Below, in pieces: positions 35,417 to 43,619 of a DNA stretch of 64,000 nt. The DNA comes from an uncultured Bacteroidales bacterium. Lineage in GTDB: Bacteria > Bacteroidota > Bacteroidia > Bacteroidales > Paludibacteraceae. The notes beneath the pieces were generated by a model, which had not been told where the DNA came from, did no database searches, and saw only the letters and a program-made list of their open reading frames with translations. Location: positions 272,994 through 336,993 of the forward strand of contig CAKVEC010000003.1 in NCBI GenBank assembly GCA_934728255.1, in the 5' to 3' direction. Positions within the stretch are counted from its first letter, which is position 1. The number at the start of each line of letters is the position of its first letter. A program made the position numbers and the translations under genes.

Positions 35417-35449
35417 ACGTAGAAAAGACGTAGAAAGGACGTAGAAAGA
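35417..35449. repeat. 11-bp tandem repeat, three copies
   Basis: acgtagaaaag, acgtagaaagg, acgtagaaaga, in the intergenic stretch between groES and the tRNA. Confidence 0.88.
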
Positions 35450-35655
35450 ATTGGAGTTTATAAGGGGTTTAAGCCCATTTTTTATGCATAATATTCATTT
35501 TTTTTATGCAAAGTTTCTTCGTTGTCAGGTATCATACAAAGGCGTACCGTATATGGCAAGATTGGCAGATTTCTGAAATTTTATGCATTGTCCGGAGCAT
35601 ATGGCTATCTTTCTCTCTCTAATTTCTTGATTTATATAGAAAAACACGATTTTCA

Positions 35656-35687
35656 TTTGGAAATATCAAAAAAAAGTTGTACCTTTG
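35656..35687 (+). promoter_or_regulatory. promoter upstream of tRNA-Arg
   Basis: TTTG (35656-35659), 20 bases, TACCTTTG (35680-35687). The transcript would run through two hairpin repeats before reaching the tRNA. Confidence 0.75.
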
Positions 35688-35784
35688 CGCACTTTTTGCC
35701 CGGTTAGACTTGTTCAAATACTCTAAACGGGCAGAACGTGTGCAAACGAGTTGGTTAGGTAGTACACTATGTGGTTGCACTAAT

Positions 35785-35815
35785 CAAAATGACAAAATCC
35801 CATTTTGTCATTTTG
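35785..35815. repeat. perfect 14-bp palindrome
   Basis: caaaatgacaaaat and its exact reverse complement separated by 3 bases. It lies in the leader between promoter and tRNA-Arg; looks like a dispersed hairpin repeat rather than a terminator. Confidence 0.75.
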
Positions 35816-35838
35816 AAGAGGAGGAGTTGCGGAGCGCT

Positions 35839-35859
35839 AAAACTCGCAGAGCGAGTTTT
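35839..35859. repeat. 9-bp hairpin repeat next to tRNA-Arg
   Basis: aaaactcgc-aga-gcgagtttt followed by cttttg on the plus strand. It could weakly terminate transcription from the promoter at 35656, or be part of the same composite repeat as 35785. Confidence 0.55.
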
Positions 35860-35885
35860 CTTTTGCGTAGCACACTCCGACGACA

Positions 35886-35959
35886 GGTCCGGTAGCTCAG
35901 TTGGATAGAGCAACAGCCTTCTAAGCTGTGGGTCTCGGGTTCGAATCCCGACCGGATCA
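35886..35959 (+). tRNA. tRNA-Arg (anticodon TCT)
   Basis: Complete cloverleaf: acceptor GGTCCGG/CCGGATC with one G-T pair, D arm GCTC/GAGC, anticodon stem ACAGC/GCTGT with loop CTTCTAA (TCT at 35920-35922), T arm TCGGG-TTCGAAT-CCCGA. Discriminator A at 35959; CCA is not encoded. Reads AGA/AGG codons. Confidence 0.97.
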
Positions 35960-36085
35960 CCTAATTTATTCAAAAACGGTGGAATACCGCTGAAAAGATG
36001 ACGGCATGGTCTTTCTTGGACTGTTGTTGTCGTCTTTGTACCACGCTTTTTGCGTAGGATGGCGGTGGCTAAACCGAAATAAACT

Positions 36086-36946
36086 ATGCGTCAATTAAAG
36101 ATTACTAAATCCATTACGAACCGTGAGTCGGCTTCGCTTGACAAGTATCTGCAAGAGATTGGTCGGGAGGAACTTATTACGGTAGAGGAAGAAGTGGAAT
36201 TGGCAGGTCGTATTCGTAATGGCGACCGTGCCGCATTGGAGAAACTGACACGCTCGAACTTGCGTTTCGTGGTGTCGGTGGCAAAACAGTATCAGAACCA
36301 GGGACTCAGTTTGCCGGACCTGATCAACGAGGGAAACCTCGGACTTATCAAGGCTGCAGAGAAATTCGACGAAACACGTGGCTTTAAGTTCATCTCTTAT
36401 GCCGTGTGGTGGATTCGCCAATCTATTCTGCAGGCCCTTGCAGAGCAGTCCCGTATTGTGCGCCTTCCGCTCAACCAAGTGGGCTCGCTCAACAAAATCA
36501 ACAAGGCATACCAGCGTTTTGAGCAGGAGCATGAGCGCAAACCCTCGGCTGAGGAATTGGCAGAGGAACTGGATATACCGGTAGATAAAATCGCCGATAC
36601 CCTCAAGATGTCCGGACGCCACGTCAGTGTGGATGCACCATTTGTAGAAGGCGAGGACAACTGCCTGATTGATGTGATGGTCAATGAGGATTCGCCTAAT
36701 GCCGACCGCGGACTGATCAACGAGTCGCTCTCTACCGAGATCGCCCGTGCTTTGGCTACGCTTACTCCGCGCGAGGCAGACATCCTGCGTAAGTTCTTTG
36801 GTATCGGTACTCCCGAGAAGACTCTCGAAGAGATTGGCGAGGAACTGCACCTTACCCGTGAGCGTGTCCGCCAGATTAAGGAGAAGGCAATCCGCAAACT
36901 CTATACCGGGCAACGCAGCAAGACGCTCCAAACCTATTTGGGCTAA
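36086..36946 (+). CDS. rpoD: primary sigma factor RpoD (short Bacteroidota type)
   Basis: A 286-residue housekeeping sigma factor. It lacks region 1.1 and starts close to region 1.2 ([16 protein letters not shown]). It has region 2 with [17 protein letters not shown] and [11 protein letters not shown], region 3, and region 4 with [17 protein letters not shown]. This factor should read the TTTG/TAnnTTTG promoters seen in the window. I find no clear promoter directly before it; it may be transcribed through the tRNA. Confidence 0.97.
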   Translation: MRQLKITKSITNRESASLDKYLQEIGREELITVEEEVELAGRIRNGDRAALEKLTRSNLRFVVSVAKQYQNQGLSLPDLINEGNLGLIKAAEKFDETRGFKFISYAVWWIRQSILQALAEQSRIVRLPLNQVGSLNKINKAYQRFEQEHERKPSAEELAEELDIPVDKIADTLKMSGRHVSVDAPFVEGEDNCLIDVMVNEDSPNADRGLINESLSTEIARALATLTPREADILRKFFGIGTPEKTLEEIGEELHLTRERVRQIKEKAIRKLYTGQRSKTLQTYLG

Positions 36947-36965
36947 GAGCCAACTGCAGCAATAT

Positions 36966-37005
36966 AAAAACGGCTGTCTTACAAATGTAGGGCAGCCGTT
37001 TTTTA
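36966..37005. terminator. bidirectional terminator between rpoD and the TrmH-type gene
   Basis: AAAACGGCTG/CAGCCGTTTT stem with A/T runs on both sides; serves rpoD (+) and the convergent methyltransferase gene (-). Confidence 0.9.
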
Positions 37006-37022
37006 TATCTATTTTGTTTTTG

Positions 37023-37592
37023 TTATTGCCGTAGCGCAATGGATAGTTCGTATAGCACAATGCCGGCGGTAACGCTCACATTGAGCGAGTGCTTGGTACC
37101 GTATTGCGGTATCTCTATACACGCATCGCAGGCGTCCACCACCTCCTGCTGCACGCCGAACACTTCATGCCCCATAACAACGGCAATGCCGTTTGGCTTA
37201 TTGGTCTCATTGGACTTATTAGTCCGATTGGCAAGCAGTTCCTGCTTGGCTTGCTCGAGGGTGATGGAGTCGTGTGCCTGCTCGATGGCATAGACGCGAT
37301 AACCGCGCTCATGGAGCGCACGGACAGCCTCAATGGTGTTGTCGAAGTGCTGCCAATCCATGGTCAGTTCCGCACCGAGTGCCGTCTTGTGTATCTCCGC
37401 ATTGGGCGGGCAGCAACAGATACCGCACAGATAGACCCCCCCCAATAGGAACGCATCAGCAGTACGGAACACCGCCCCGACGTTGTGCTGGCTGCGTACA
37501 TTGTCCAGCACCACCACAAAAGGCAGTTTTTCGGCTTGGTGGAATGCCTCGGGTGTGAGGCGGTGCATCTCCTGAGTAGTTAGTTTCTTCAT
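37023..37592 (-). CDS. TrmH/SpoU-family RNA 2'-O-methyltransferase
   Basis: A 189-residue SPOUT-fold methyltransferase. Motif 1 is VVVLDNVRSQHNVGAVFRTA, motif 2 IAVVMGHEVFGV, motif 3 GTKHSLNVSVTAGIVLYEL, the knot that binds S-adenosylmethionine. Modifies a ribose in tRNA or rRNA; the exact site cannot be told. An in-frame insert NRTNKSNETNKPN (37200-37235) just before motif 2 comes from the 9-bp repeat family. Confidence 0.9.
   Translation of the reverse strand: MKKLTTQEMHRLTPEAFHQAEKLPFVVVLDNVRSQHNVGAVFRTADAFLLGGVYLCGICCCPPNAEIHKTALGAELTMDWQHFDNTIEAVRALHERGYRVYAIEQAHDSITLEQAKQELLANRTNKSNETNKPNGIAVVMGHEVFGVQQEVVDACDACIEIPQYGTKHSLNVSVTAGIVLYELSIALRQ
37200..37235. repeat. 9-bp tandem repeat inside the TrmH-type gene
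   Basis: attggtctc, attggactt, attagtccg, attggcaag on the plus strand; translated on the minus strand as a TNKSNETNK run. Period 9 keeps the frame. Confidence 0.75.
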
Positions 37593-37615
37593 ACAGATCC
37601 GGTTAGTGTAAGCCG

Positions 37616-38116
37616 TTATAGTCCTTCGGGCAGGGAGACATAGAGAACATGCTGTTGGTCGTCAATGCGGCGGATGAGGTCTTCGTGGATAGGCAGCAGA
37701 CGCCCGTCTTCCATTTCGAGCAAGGTGTTGATGGTCGATTCGTCCACCGATAGCACTTTGCCCAATGTCCCCTGTGTGTCGTCCTCTACGGTGTAGCCCG
37801 TAAGGTCCTGCCATGTCATCTGTTCCTGTTCGTCCTCGGTGAGGTCGCGGCGGAGCATATAGGCGGTGCAACCGGTCAGTCGTGCAGCCTGCTCCTCGGT
37901 ATCAATACCCGACAGACGGAAAATGAGTGTGTCAGCCCCTTTGCCGCGCCAGTCTTCTACACGGAACGGCACGAGAATACCGTCTATATCCAGAATGAGG
38001 AAGTCGGCTTCGGCATTGTCCCAATACTCGTTATCCATCTGGCATTGTATCTCGCCCTGCTTGCCGTGCGGGCGGCGGAGTGTGCCGATTTGTATCACTT
38101 CGGAGAGGGTTATCAT
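37616..38116 (-). CDS. rimM: 16S rRNA processing protein RimM
   Basis: A 166-residue 30S maturation factor. N-terminal RimM barrel with IGTLRRPHGKQGEIQ and FRVEDWRGKGADTLIFRLSGI, then a PRC-barrel-like C-terminal half (TGYTVEDDTQGTLGKVLSVDE, DGRLLPIHEDLI). It lies 23 bases upstream of the TrmH-type gene, likely one operon. Confidence 0.93.
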   Translation of the reverse strand: MITLSEVIQIGTLRRPHGKQGEIQCQMDNEYWDNAEADFLILDIDGILVPFRVEDWRGKGADTLIFRLSGIDTEEQAARLTGCTAYMLRRDLTEDEQEQMTWQDLTGYTVEDDTQGTLGKVLSVDESTINTLLEMEDGRLLPIHEDLIRRIDDQQHVLYVSLPEGL

Positions 38117-38130
38117 AGATTGTGGCTGCG

Positions 38131-38162
38131 CGTTATTGGTTACACGTTATTGGTTACACGTT
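38131..38162. repeat. 14-bp (2x7) tandem repeat
   Basis: Two exact copies of cgttattggttaca and a partial third, in the 58-base gap between rimM and the next minus-strand gene. Confidence 0.8.
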
Positions 38163-38174
38163 TGTGGTGTTGCG

Positions 38175-38657
38175 TTAGTTGCGGACGGTGAGTATCTCGC
38201 CCGAGTAGAGGGTGGAGTAGCGGCGGAGTGCCTCATGGGATATACCTTGTGAGGGCGTGCCATATACGTCCAGGTTGTATTGCTCGCCGCACACGGGGCA
38301 GGTGGCGAACAATCCGTCTATCTCCACCGGTTTGTCTTGCCGCAGGCATTTTGGGCAGCACATGTCGTATGCCAAGTATTCGCTGTTGCCTGATATATAG
38401 ACCACTACGCCCGCATAGCCGAACATGTCTCCCATAGCCTGACGGGGCATAGTCTGCCCGTTGAAGTGGTAGCCGTCCTGGTCCAGTATGGTGTAAGAAT
38501 AGATGTTGGTCGGTTTGAAATGTACAAAGAATGCCAAGCGTGTATCTATCTTTGCGGAAACAGGGTAGGTTGGCACCGAACTGCGGAAAGTGGTATCCTC
38601 GCAGGCGGTGCACAGAAAGAGCACTGCAGGCAATATGTAACGCCACAGACGTTGCAT
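38175..38657 (-). CDS. hypothetical lipoprotein with two CPxC motifs (Zn-ribbon/Rieske-like)
   Basis: A 160-residue lipoprotein (signal ends CTAC). The second half carries MCCPKC (about residue 99) and CPVCGEQYNLD (about 120), spaced like a zinc ribbon or a Rieske-type fold with Cys instead of His ligands, followed by YGTPSQGISHEALRRY. Conserved in Bacteroidales as far as I recall, without known function. It sits one base after the FKBP gene, so the two share an operon. Confidence 0.65.
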   Translation of the reverse strand: MQRLWRYILPAVLFLCTACEDTTFRSSVPTYPVSAKIDTRLAFFVHFKPTNIYSYTILDQDGYHFNGQTMPRQAMGDMFGYAGVVVYISGNSEYLAYDMCCPKCLRQDKPVEIDGLFATCPVCGEQYNLDVYGTPSQGISHEALRRYSTLYSGEILTVRN

Positions 38658-38658
38658 A

Positions 38659-39171
38659 TCAGTTGCTTACACTGCTGAGATGCACATTGAAAATCATTAC
38701 CGAATAGGGCGGAATATAACTCTGCGTACCTTCCGTTCCGTTCCCCTCGGCATCACCGATTTTGTCGTTGGTGAATACCTCTTCATCGTAGCCGAGATAG
38801 TATGGCACATATATTTCTATGTCGCCGTGGGTATGTATTTTGCGCAATGCCTCCGAGAAACCGGTTACAAGATTTGACATTGTAAATTGTGCTGTCCCGC
38901 CATCAAACTGATAGCCGTTGATGAGTTTGCCTGTATAATCGCATATTACGGTACTGCCTGCATTAGGGCGTGTCTCATTGGGCGTCGGGTCGGCAATAAT
39001 GCGGTATTGCAGTCCGTCAGACAGCACATAGAAATTAGAATCACCCTCGTGGGCGGCGATGTTCTGCTCCAGCCAAAGGTCGTTCTGTGCTTTCCAGTCC
39101 ATCCATTGATTTTCCTTGCAGCCCACTAATAGTGCCGCAAAGAAAGTAAGTATCAAAAATCTGTATTTCAT
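38659..39171 (-). CDS. FKBP-type peptidyl-prolyl isomerase lipoprotein
   Basis: A 170-residue lipoprotein; the start at 39171 gives MKYRFLI to VGC. Residues about 60-165 form an FKBP domain (GSTVICDYTGKLINGYQFDGG, IYVPYYLGYD, PPYSVMIFNVHL). Several aromatic pocket residues differ from classic FKBPs, so activity is uncertain. Likely a periplasmic folding helper. The longer frame from 39201 begins in a ctttgtc repeat and is not credible. Confidence 0.82.
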   Translation of the reverse strand: MKYRFLILTFFAALLVGCKENQWMDWKAQNDLWLEQNIAAHEGDSNFYVLSDGLQYRIIADPTPNETRPNAGSTVICDYTGKLINGYQFDGGTAQFTMSNLVTGFSEALRKIHTHGDIEIYVPYYLGYDEEVFTNDKIGDAEGNGTEGTQSYIPPYSVMIFNVHLSSVSN

Positions 39172-39174
39172 ATC

Positions 39175-39204
39175 ATTCTTTGTCCTTTGTCCTTTGTCCA
39201 TTGT
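39175..39204. repeat. 7-bp CTTTGTC tandem repeat
   Basis: Three copies of ctttgtc plus a variant (cattgtt) between the FKBP and the EnvC-like genes. Confidence 0.7.
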
Positions 39205-39205
39205 T

Positions 39206-40372
39206 CTACTTGCACAGCCACAGGCTCGGGTTGAGGATTGTGCGGTCTTGATATATTTGGAAATAGAGTTCGGTCTTGTTGTCCTGTTCGGGGTCGGAGT
39301 AGATTGTACCGAGTTTCTGTTTGGTTTCTACTTTATCGCCCTGCTTGACCGCCAGTTTGCTCAGGTTTGAATACACGGTGCGGTAGTTGCCATGCTGCAC
39401 AATGACGGCATAGGTGTTGCCCACAAGGAAACAACTCGTAACCTCTCCTTTATATACCGCCCGTGCGGAAGCACCTGCGGTGGTTTGCAGATAGATACCC
39501 TTGTTGTCGGTTACCACGTGTTCATACACAGGGTGTTGCTGTTTGCCGAACCGCCCGCTGATAAAGCCTTTTTCCACCGGCCACGGTAGTTTGCCCTTGT
39601 TCTGCTCGAAACCGCCTGCCACGAGTTTCTGCTCCTTGGTAAGGGTGGTCTTGGTCGCAGTCTGCTTGCGCACCATCTCGTCGATTTTCTTGTTGAGTTG
39701 GGCGACCTGTTGTTGCTGTTTCTTGAGTTTTGCACCGAGGTCTTTCTCCTGTTTCTTCAGTTGCGTGAGCATTGACTGGTGCTTTTTCTCGTCGCGGGCA
39801 AGGTTCTCTTGCTGCCGTTTGCGGCTCTGCAATGCCTCCTGCTTGGTCTTACGGTGTTCTTGCAGGGCTGTATTCTGAATGTCTATCTCGGTTTGCGTGC
39901 GCTCAATGCGTTCCACTTGTTCTTGCCTGTATTTGGCAAACTCCTGCATATAGCGCACACGGCGTACCATCTGCTGGAAACTGTCGGATGACAACACAAA
40001 GAGCAGGGGCGACTGTTGCATCTGTGCATAGTGGCTCTCACGCACGAGACGGGCGTAGTCGGCTTTGTAGGTTTCAAGGTCGGACTGGAGTGAGTCGCGT
40101 TTCTGTCCGAGGAGTGCCATCTCGTCGTCGAGGGCGGTTATCTCGTTGCCGAGGGTGTGAATGAGTTGCCGCTGCGTCTTGATGTTCTTGTTGAGCAACT
40201 GCAACTTATTGAGTGTGGCAGTCTCGTTCTGCTTGGTCTGGTTGAGCATCTTGTTGGTGTTCTCAATCTGCTTTTGCAGTTCCTGCTGCTTCTTTTGCAG
40301 GTTTTTGACCGATTCTGCATTGACGTTCAGCGCAAGAAGACAGACACATATATATATCAGTAGTCGTTTCAT
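39206..40372 (-). CDS. EnvC-like murein hydrolase activator (coiled coil plus degenerate LytM)
   Basis: A 388-residue periplasmic protein with signal peptide (ends VNAES). Residues about 22-250 are long coiled coils rich in Gln, Lys and Glu; residues about 275-385 form a LytM/M23 fold. The zinc ligands are lost: the first motif reads TDNKGI instead of HxGxD and the second reads YSNL instead of HxH, as in EnvC, which activates amidases rather than cutting peptidoglycan. An amidase is encoded at 55861. Its ATG overlaps the stop of the DUF4292 gene. Confidence 0.85.
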   Translation of the reverse strand: MKRLLIYICVCLLALNVNAESVKNLQKKQQELQKQIENTNKMLNQTKQNETATLNKLQLLNKNIKTQRQLIHTLGNEITALDDEMALLGQKRDSLQSDLETYKADYARLVRESHYAQMQQSPLLFVLSSDSFQQMVRRVRYMQEFAKYRQEQVERIERTQTEIDIQNTALQEHRKTKQEALQSRKRQQENLARDEKKHQSMLTQLKKQEKDLGAKLKKQQQQVAQLNKKIDEMVRKQTATKTTLTKEQKLVAGGFEQNKGKLPWPVEKGFISGRFGKQQHPVYEHVVTDNKGIYLQTTAGASARAVYKGEVTSCFLVGNTYAVIVQHGNYRTVYSNLSKLAVKQGDKVETKQKLGTIYSDPEQDNKTELYFQIYQDRTILNPSLWLCK

Positions 40373-41046
40373 TGGAGCAAAGTATGAATGTCTATTTGTT
40401 GATAACGTACGAGGTTGGCGGCTTGGGTGCGTACGGGTACGTCCAGTTGCCGTTCCGGATAGGTGAGATGCAGCATAATCGTCTGTTCGCCTGCCGTATA
40501 GCCTACAAATGCCTCTTTGTCGCCGGTGGGCAGTTCACCCGTGGCGAGGGCTTGCAGGTCGTGCCACGTGATGGAGGGAGCCAGATAACGGTTGATTTCG
40601 TCGTAGGTGGCAATGGCATACCTGTGGTTGATCTTGTCAATACCCGTAACCTGTGCGGGGGTGGCTTCTATGCGGAGCATCTCTATGCCGAGCATAGGCA
40701 TAATGCTTAGTACCATCATCGAGTCGCGTACGGTCTGCATAGTGCAGTTGGCACGCATAGTCTCGTCGCCGAGCGTAACCACAGCCTGTGCGTTCTGTAT
40801 CAGGCACGTATGCCATTGCGGTGCGGCGGGTTCTTCCACAACTTGTGTCTCGGTCTTGGTGATATGCTTTGTGGTGTGGCAGCCCGTGAAACCGATACAG
40901 AAACCAGCCGACAGAGCCACAACTGTTACGATTTCAAAAGCCGTGCCAAACGCCACTTTGGTGGCAATGGCAAAGGCGTTTCTCGTCGTGCGGTGAATAG
41001 CGTTGCGGCACTCGCGCAGGATATATTTGAGGATACGTGTGTCCAT
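40369..41046 (-). CDS. DUF4292 lipoprotein
   Basis: A 225-residue protein with a long basic N-terminal region before the lipobox (GFTGC, about residue 56), then a beta-rich LolB/LppX-like domain (CLIQNAQAVVTLGDETMRANC, MPMLGIEMLRIEATPAQV, YAIATYDEINRYL). Overlaps the EnvC-like gene by 4 bases and sits 2 bases after the TPR gene, an arrangement common in this phylum. The long pre-lipobox stretch hints that translation may begin later, although no nearer good start is evident. Confidence 0.8.
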   Translation of the reverse strand: MDTRILKYILRECRNAIHRTTRNAFAIATKVAFGTAFEIVTVVALSAGFCIGFTGCHTTKHITKTETQVVEEPAAPQWHTCLIQNAQAVVTLGDETMRANCTMQTVRDSMMVLSIMPMLGIEMLRIEATPAQVTGIDKINHRYAIATYDEINRYLAPSITWHDLQALATGELPTGDKEAFVGYTAGEQTIMLHLTYPERQLDVPVRTQAANLVRYQQIDIHTLLQ

Positions 41047-41048
41047 AT

Positions 41049-42020
41049 TTATCGGATGATTGCGTGGTAATGCGCCTCTATTTCAGTGCGCTCATCGGGT
41101 GCAGCGTTCTGCATGGCTTTGCGGATATAGAAAGCCGCTAATGAGTCTTGCCCTTGCAGGTGGAGTATCCATGCGTAGGTATCGAGGAACGTGGCGTTCT
41201 CGGGCTGCTCGCGAATAGTCAGTTGGCTCATCTGCTCCGCCTTGCGCAAGTCGCCGCCCGTGGTGGCAAGCAGGTAGGCGTAGTTGTTGAGTATCATCAG
41301 GTTCGCGGGGTCGATACGCAGGATATGCTCGTAGTTTTCCAGCAGTTGCGCCGTCGGTGCTTTGGTGGCGGTCAGCAGTTCGGCACGGAAGAGGAGGAAT
41401 TGCAGGTCGTCGGGATATAGGGCGAGATAGTCGTCTATTGCCTGAATGGCTTTCCCAAATTTACCCCAGATGACATATATCCGATAGCGGTTGATAGCAC
41501 TCATACCATCGTAGCCCTGCAGTTGGTCGATGCGGTCTTGCGCCTGAATGGCTTGTTTGTATTTGCCGTTCACGAGGGCGGCTTGGCGCATGTAGTCCCA
41601 GACGGACGCATCCTTCTGGTTGATACGTGTGGCTTGTTCCATTACGGTAAGCAACTCTTTGCGCGACTGCTTGTCCTCGTTCTTGTAGAGCGACAGGGCG
41701 TAGTGGAACCAATGGTCGCGCGGGTCGAGCAGGTAGGCTTGGCGGAAATACTCAAATCCTTTTTCGGGTTGCTTGAGGGCATTGTAGATTACGCCGAGAT
41801 AGTCCTTGGTAGTGGCGTCTTGCGGGTTGAGTTGCTCGCAGAACAGCAGTTGCATCAATGCCTCGGGGTATTGCTCCCTATCAAGGCTTTGTCTGGCGGC
41901 ATAGAAATAGTAGGTGAACTGCTGCTCACGCTCCACGCTCAGTGGCTGCGGCTGTTGTTTTTTTGCCGACAGCGAAAATGCACAAACAGAAAAAAGGAAT
42001 ATCGAAACTATACGCTTCAT
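41049..42020 (-). CDS. periplasmic TPR protein
   Basis: A 323-residue protein with signal peptide (ends SLSAKK) followed by six or more TPR repeats (ALMQLLFCEQLNPQDATTKD, GFEYFRQAYLLDPRDHWFHY, LENYEHILRIDPANLMILNN, AEQMSQLTIREQPENATFLD). No enzymatic domain. Co-transcribed with the DUF4292 and EnvC-like genes, so probably an envelope scaffold. Confidence 0.85.
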   Translation of the reverse strand: MKRIVSIFLFSVCAFSLSAKKQQPQPLSVEREQQFTYYFYAARQSLDREQYPEALMQLLFCEQLNPQDATTKDYLGVIYNALKQPEKGFEYFRQAYLLDPRDHWFHYALSLYKNEDKQSRKELLTVMEQATRINQKDASVWDYMRQAALVNGKYKQAIQAQDRIDQLQGYDGMSAINRYRIYVIWGKFGKAIQAIDDYLALYPDDLQFLLFRAELLTATKAPTAQLLENYEHILRIDPANLMILNNYAYLLATTGGDLRKAEQMSQLTIREQPENATFLDTYAWILHLQGQDSLAAFYIRKAMQNAAPDERTEIEAHYHAIIR

Positions 42021-42043
42021 CCAAATATAAACCCGATATGTAT

Positions 42044-42078
42044 GTTAATTGTTAATTGTTAATTGTACATTGTTAATT
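42044..42078. repeat. 7-bp TTAATTG repeat between dut and the TPR gene
   Basis: gttaatt x3, gtacatt, gttaatt. Its right end overlaps the dut stop codon (TAA on the minus strand at 42077-42079). Confidence 0.85.
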
Positions 42079-42511
42079 ATTTGATGCCGCTGTGTCCGAA
42101 GCCGCCTGCACCGCGTTCGGTCTCGCTCAGGTTCTCCACCTCCACCACCTCGGGTTGCTCGTGGCGGGCGATGACCATCTGGCACACACGCTCGCCCGAC
42201 TCGATCGTCTGCGGCTCGTTGCTTAGGTTGATCAGGATGATGCCTATCTCTCCGCGGTAGTCGGCATCGATAGTGCCGGGGCTGTTGAGTACGGTCAGTC
42301 CGCGTTTGAGTGCCAGTCCGCTGCGTGGGCGAATCTGCGCTTCGTAGCCCTCGGGCAGTTCGAGATAGAGCCCTGTAGGCAGCAGTTTGCGCTCGAGGGG
42401 TTGCAGGGTGACGGGTTCGCTCAAGAAGCAGCGGATATCCATCCCCGCGGCTTGTGCACTCTCATATTTCGGCAACGGATTGTTGCTTTTGTTGATAAAA
42501 CGTATGGTCAT
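42077..42511 (-). CDS. dut: dUTP diphosphatase
   Basis: A 144-residue trimeric dUTPase that hydrolyses dUTP to dUMP. All five motifs are present: [42 protein letters not shown], and the C-terminal arm [12 protein letters not shown]. Confidence 0.97.
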   Translation of the reverse strand: MTIRFINKSNNPLPKYESAQAAGMDIRCFLSEPVTLQPLERKLLPTGLYLELPEGYEAQIRPRSGLALKRGLTVLNSPGTIDADYRGEIGIILINLSNEPQTIESGERVCQMVIARHEQPEVVEVENLSETERGAGGFGHSGIK

Positions 42512-42532
42512 AAATGTTCTATATTTCTATTG

Positions 42533-42575
42533 CGTAAGGGTAGCCTATCCTATGCCTATCCTATGCTCATCCTCC
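42533..42575. repeat. 11-bp tandem repeat (ATCCTATGC family)
   Basis: gcctatcctat at 42543-42553 and 42554-42564, then gctcatcctcc. Preceded by tgcgtaagggta, similar to the copies at 3151 and 53043. Confidence 0.85.
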
Positions 42576-42625
42576 TGACTTTGCCATGGAGTGGAATGTT
42601 CTATATTTCTTTCGCGGAGCGAATG

Positions 42626-43507
42626 TCAGAACCGTTTTTCGGCGAGGACTTTCAAACCGTCAGGGACGATGCGGATATGGATATCCTTGGGCATCTCCAC
42701 TGGGTCGCCGTCGATATGGAAGGGGGCTGCCTCTTCACGCTCGAGGGTAATCTCGCGGGTGCGAATCGTATCCATAAAAAGGCTGTTGTCAATGCTCTTG
42801 GTAAACAGGCGTAATGCCAGTCCCGGTGCGCCGAGTAGGGCGGAACTACTCATAATACAGATGTCCATCTTGCCGTCCTGAATGCTCGCCTTGGGGGCGA
42901 TATACGCCTCGTAGCCCCATTGACTGGCATTGGCGAACGTAATCAGAAACGCCTTGTGCGTTACGTCGATGCCCTCGCCTACCAGGTGATAGGTCTGTGC
43001 CTTGTAGGTCAGTACGTCCTTGACGATATTCTCGAAATAGGTCTTAAAACCGCGTTTGGTAGAACCTGCGAACTGGTCGGCAATCAGTGCGTCAAAACCT
43101 GTACCGCAGGTGCTGACGAACAGCCGTCCGTTGGCCAACCCGTAGTCGGCGCGTATCGGCTCGCAATGGTTGAGCATCTCTATGGCACGGGTGGTCTGTA
43201 CAGGGATACCGAGATGCCGGGCAAAGCCGTTCCCGCTACCCATCGGCAGGATACCCATTGCCGTCTCGGTGTCGCGCAGCCCGCGTGCCACCTCGTTCAC
43301 CGTACCATCGCCCCCCACCGCCACCACGGCATCGAAGCCCATACGGGCAAACTGCTGCGCCAGTTCGGTGGCATGCCCTGCCCGTTCCGTAAAGACGATG
43401 TTGGGCAGCCATTGCTCCTGATCCAGCAGTTGCTGTATCTGTTTGGGCAGTTTCTTTTTATTCTGTGTCCCCGAAATGGGGTTGATGATAAATGCTATAT
43501 TTTTCAT
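42626..43507 (-). CDS. diacylglycerol/lipid kinase family protein (YegS/DagK-like)
   Basis: A 293-residue cytoplasmic kinase. N-terminal FIINPISGTQNKKKL phosphate-binding strand, nucleotide motif GGDGTVNEVARGL and MGSGNGFARHL, and a C-terminal beta-sandwich with HIDGDPVEMPKDI. The start at 43507 agrees with the promoter at 43554-43585, which lies inside the longer reading frame. Phosphorylates a lipid such as diacylglycerol; precise substrate unknown. Confidence 0.92.
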   Translation of the reverse strand: MKNIAFIINPISGTQNKKKLPKQIQQLLDQEQWLPNIVFTERAGHATELAQQFARMGFDAVVAVGGDGTVNEVARGLRDTETAMGILPMGSGNGFARHLGIPVQTTRAIEMLNHCEPIRADYGLANGRLFVSTCGTGFDALIADQFAGSTKRGFKTYFENIVKDVLTYKAQTYHLVGEGIDVTHKAFLITFANASQWGYEAYIAPKASIQDGKMDICIMSSSALLGAPGLALRLFTKSIDNSLFMDTIRTREITLEREEAAPFHIDGDPVEMPKDIHIRIVPDGLKVLAEKRF

Positions 43508-43553
43508 TCTGTGTGTCTCTTTTGGCACGCAATGCACCACGTTAATCAGCGGA

Positions 43554-43601
43554 CAAAGTTACGCTTTTTTTTGCACATATCCAAATAAATGCGTAACTTT
43601 G
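43554..43601. promoter_or_regulatory. overlapping divergent promoters
   Basis: Minus: TTTG at 43582-43585 and TAACTTTG at 43554-43561, spacing 20, for the lipid kinase. Plus: TTTG at 43570-43573 and TAACTTTG at 43594-43601, spacing 20, for DUF4301. The -33 element of each lies inside the spacer of the other. Confidence 0.85.
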
Positions 43602-43619
43602 CGGCAAACTAATAAAACT

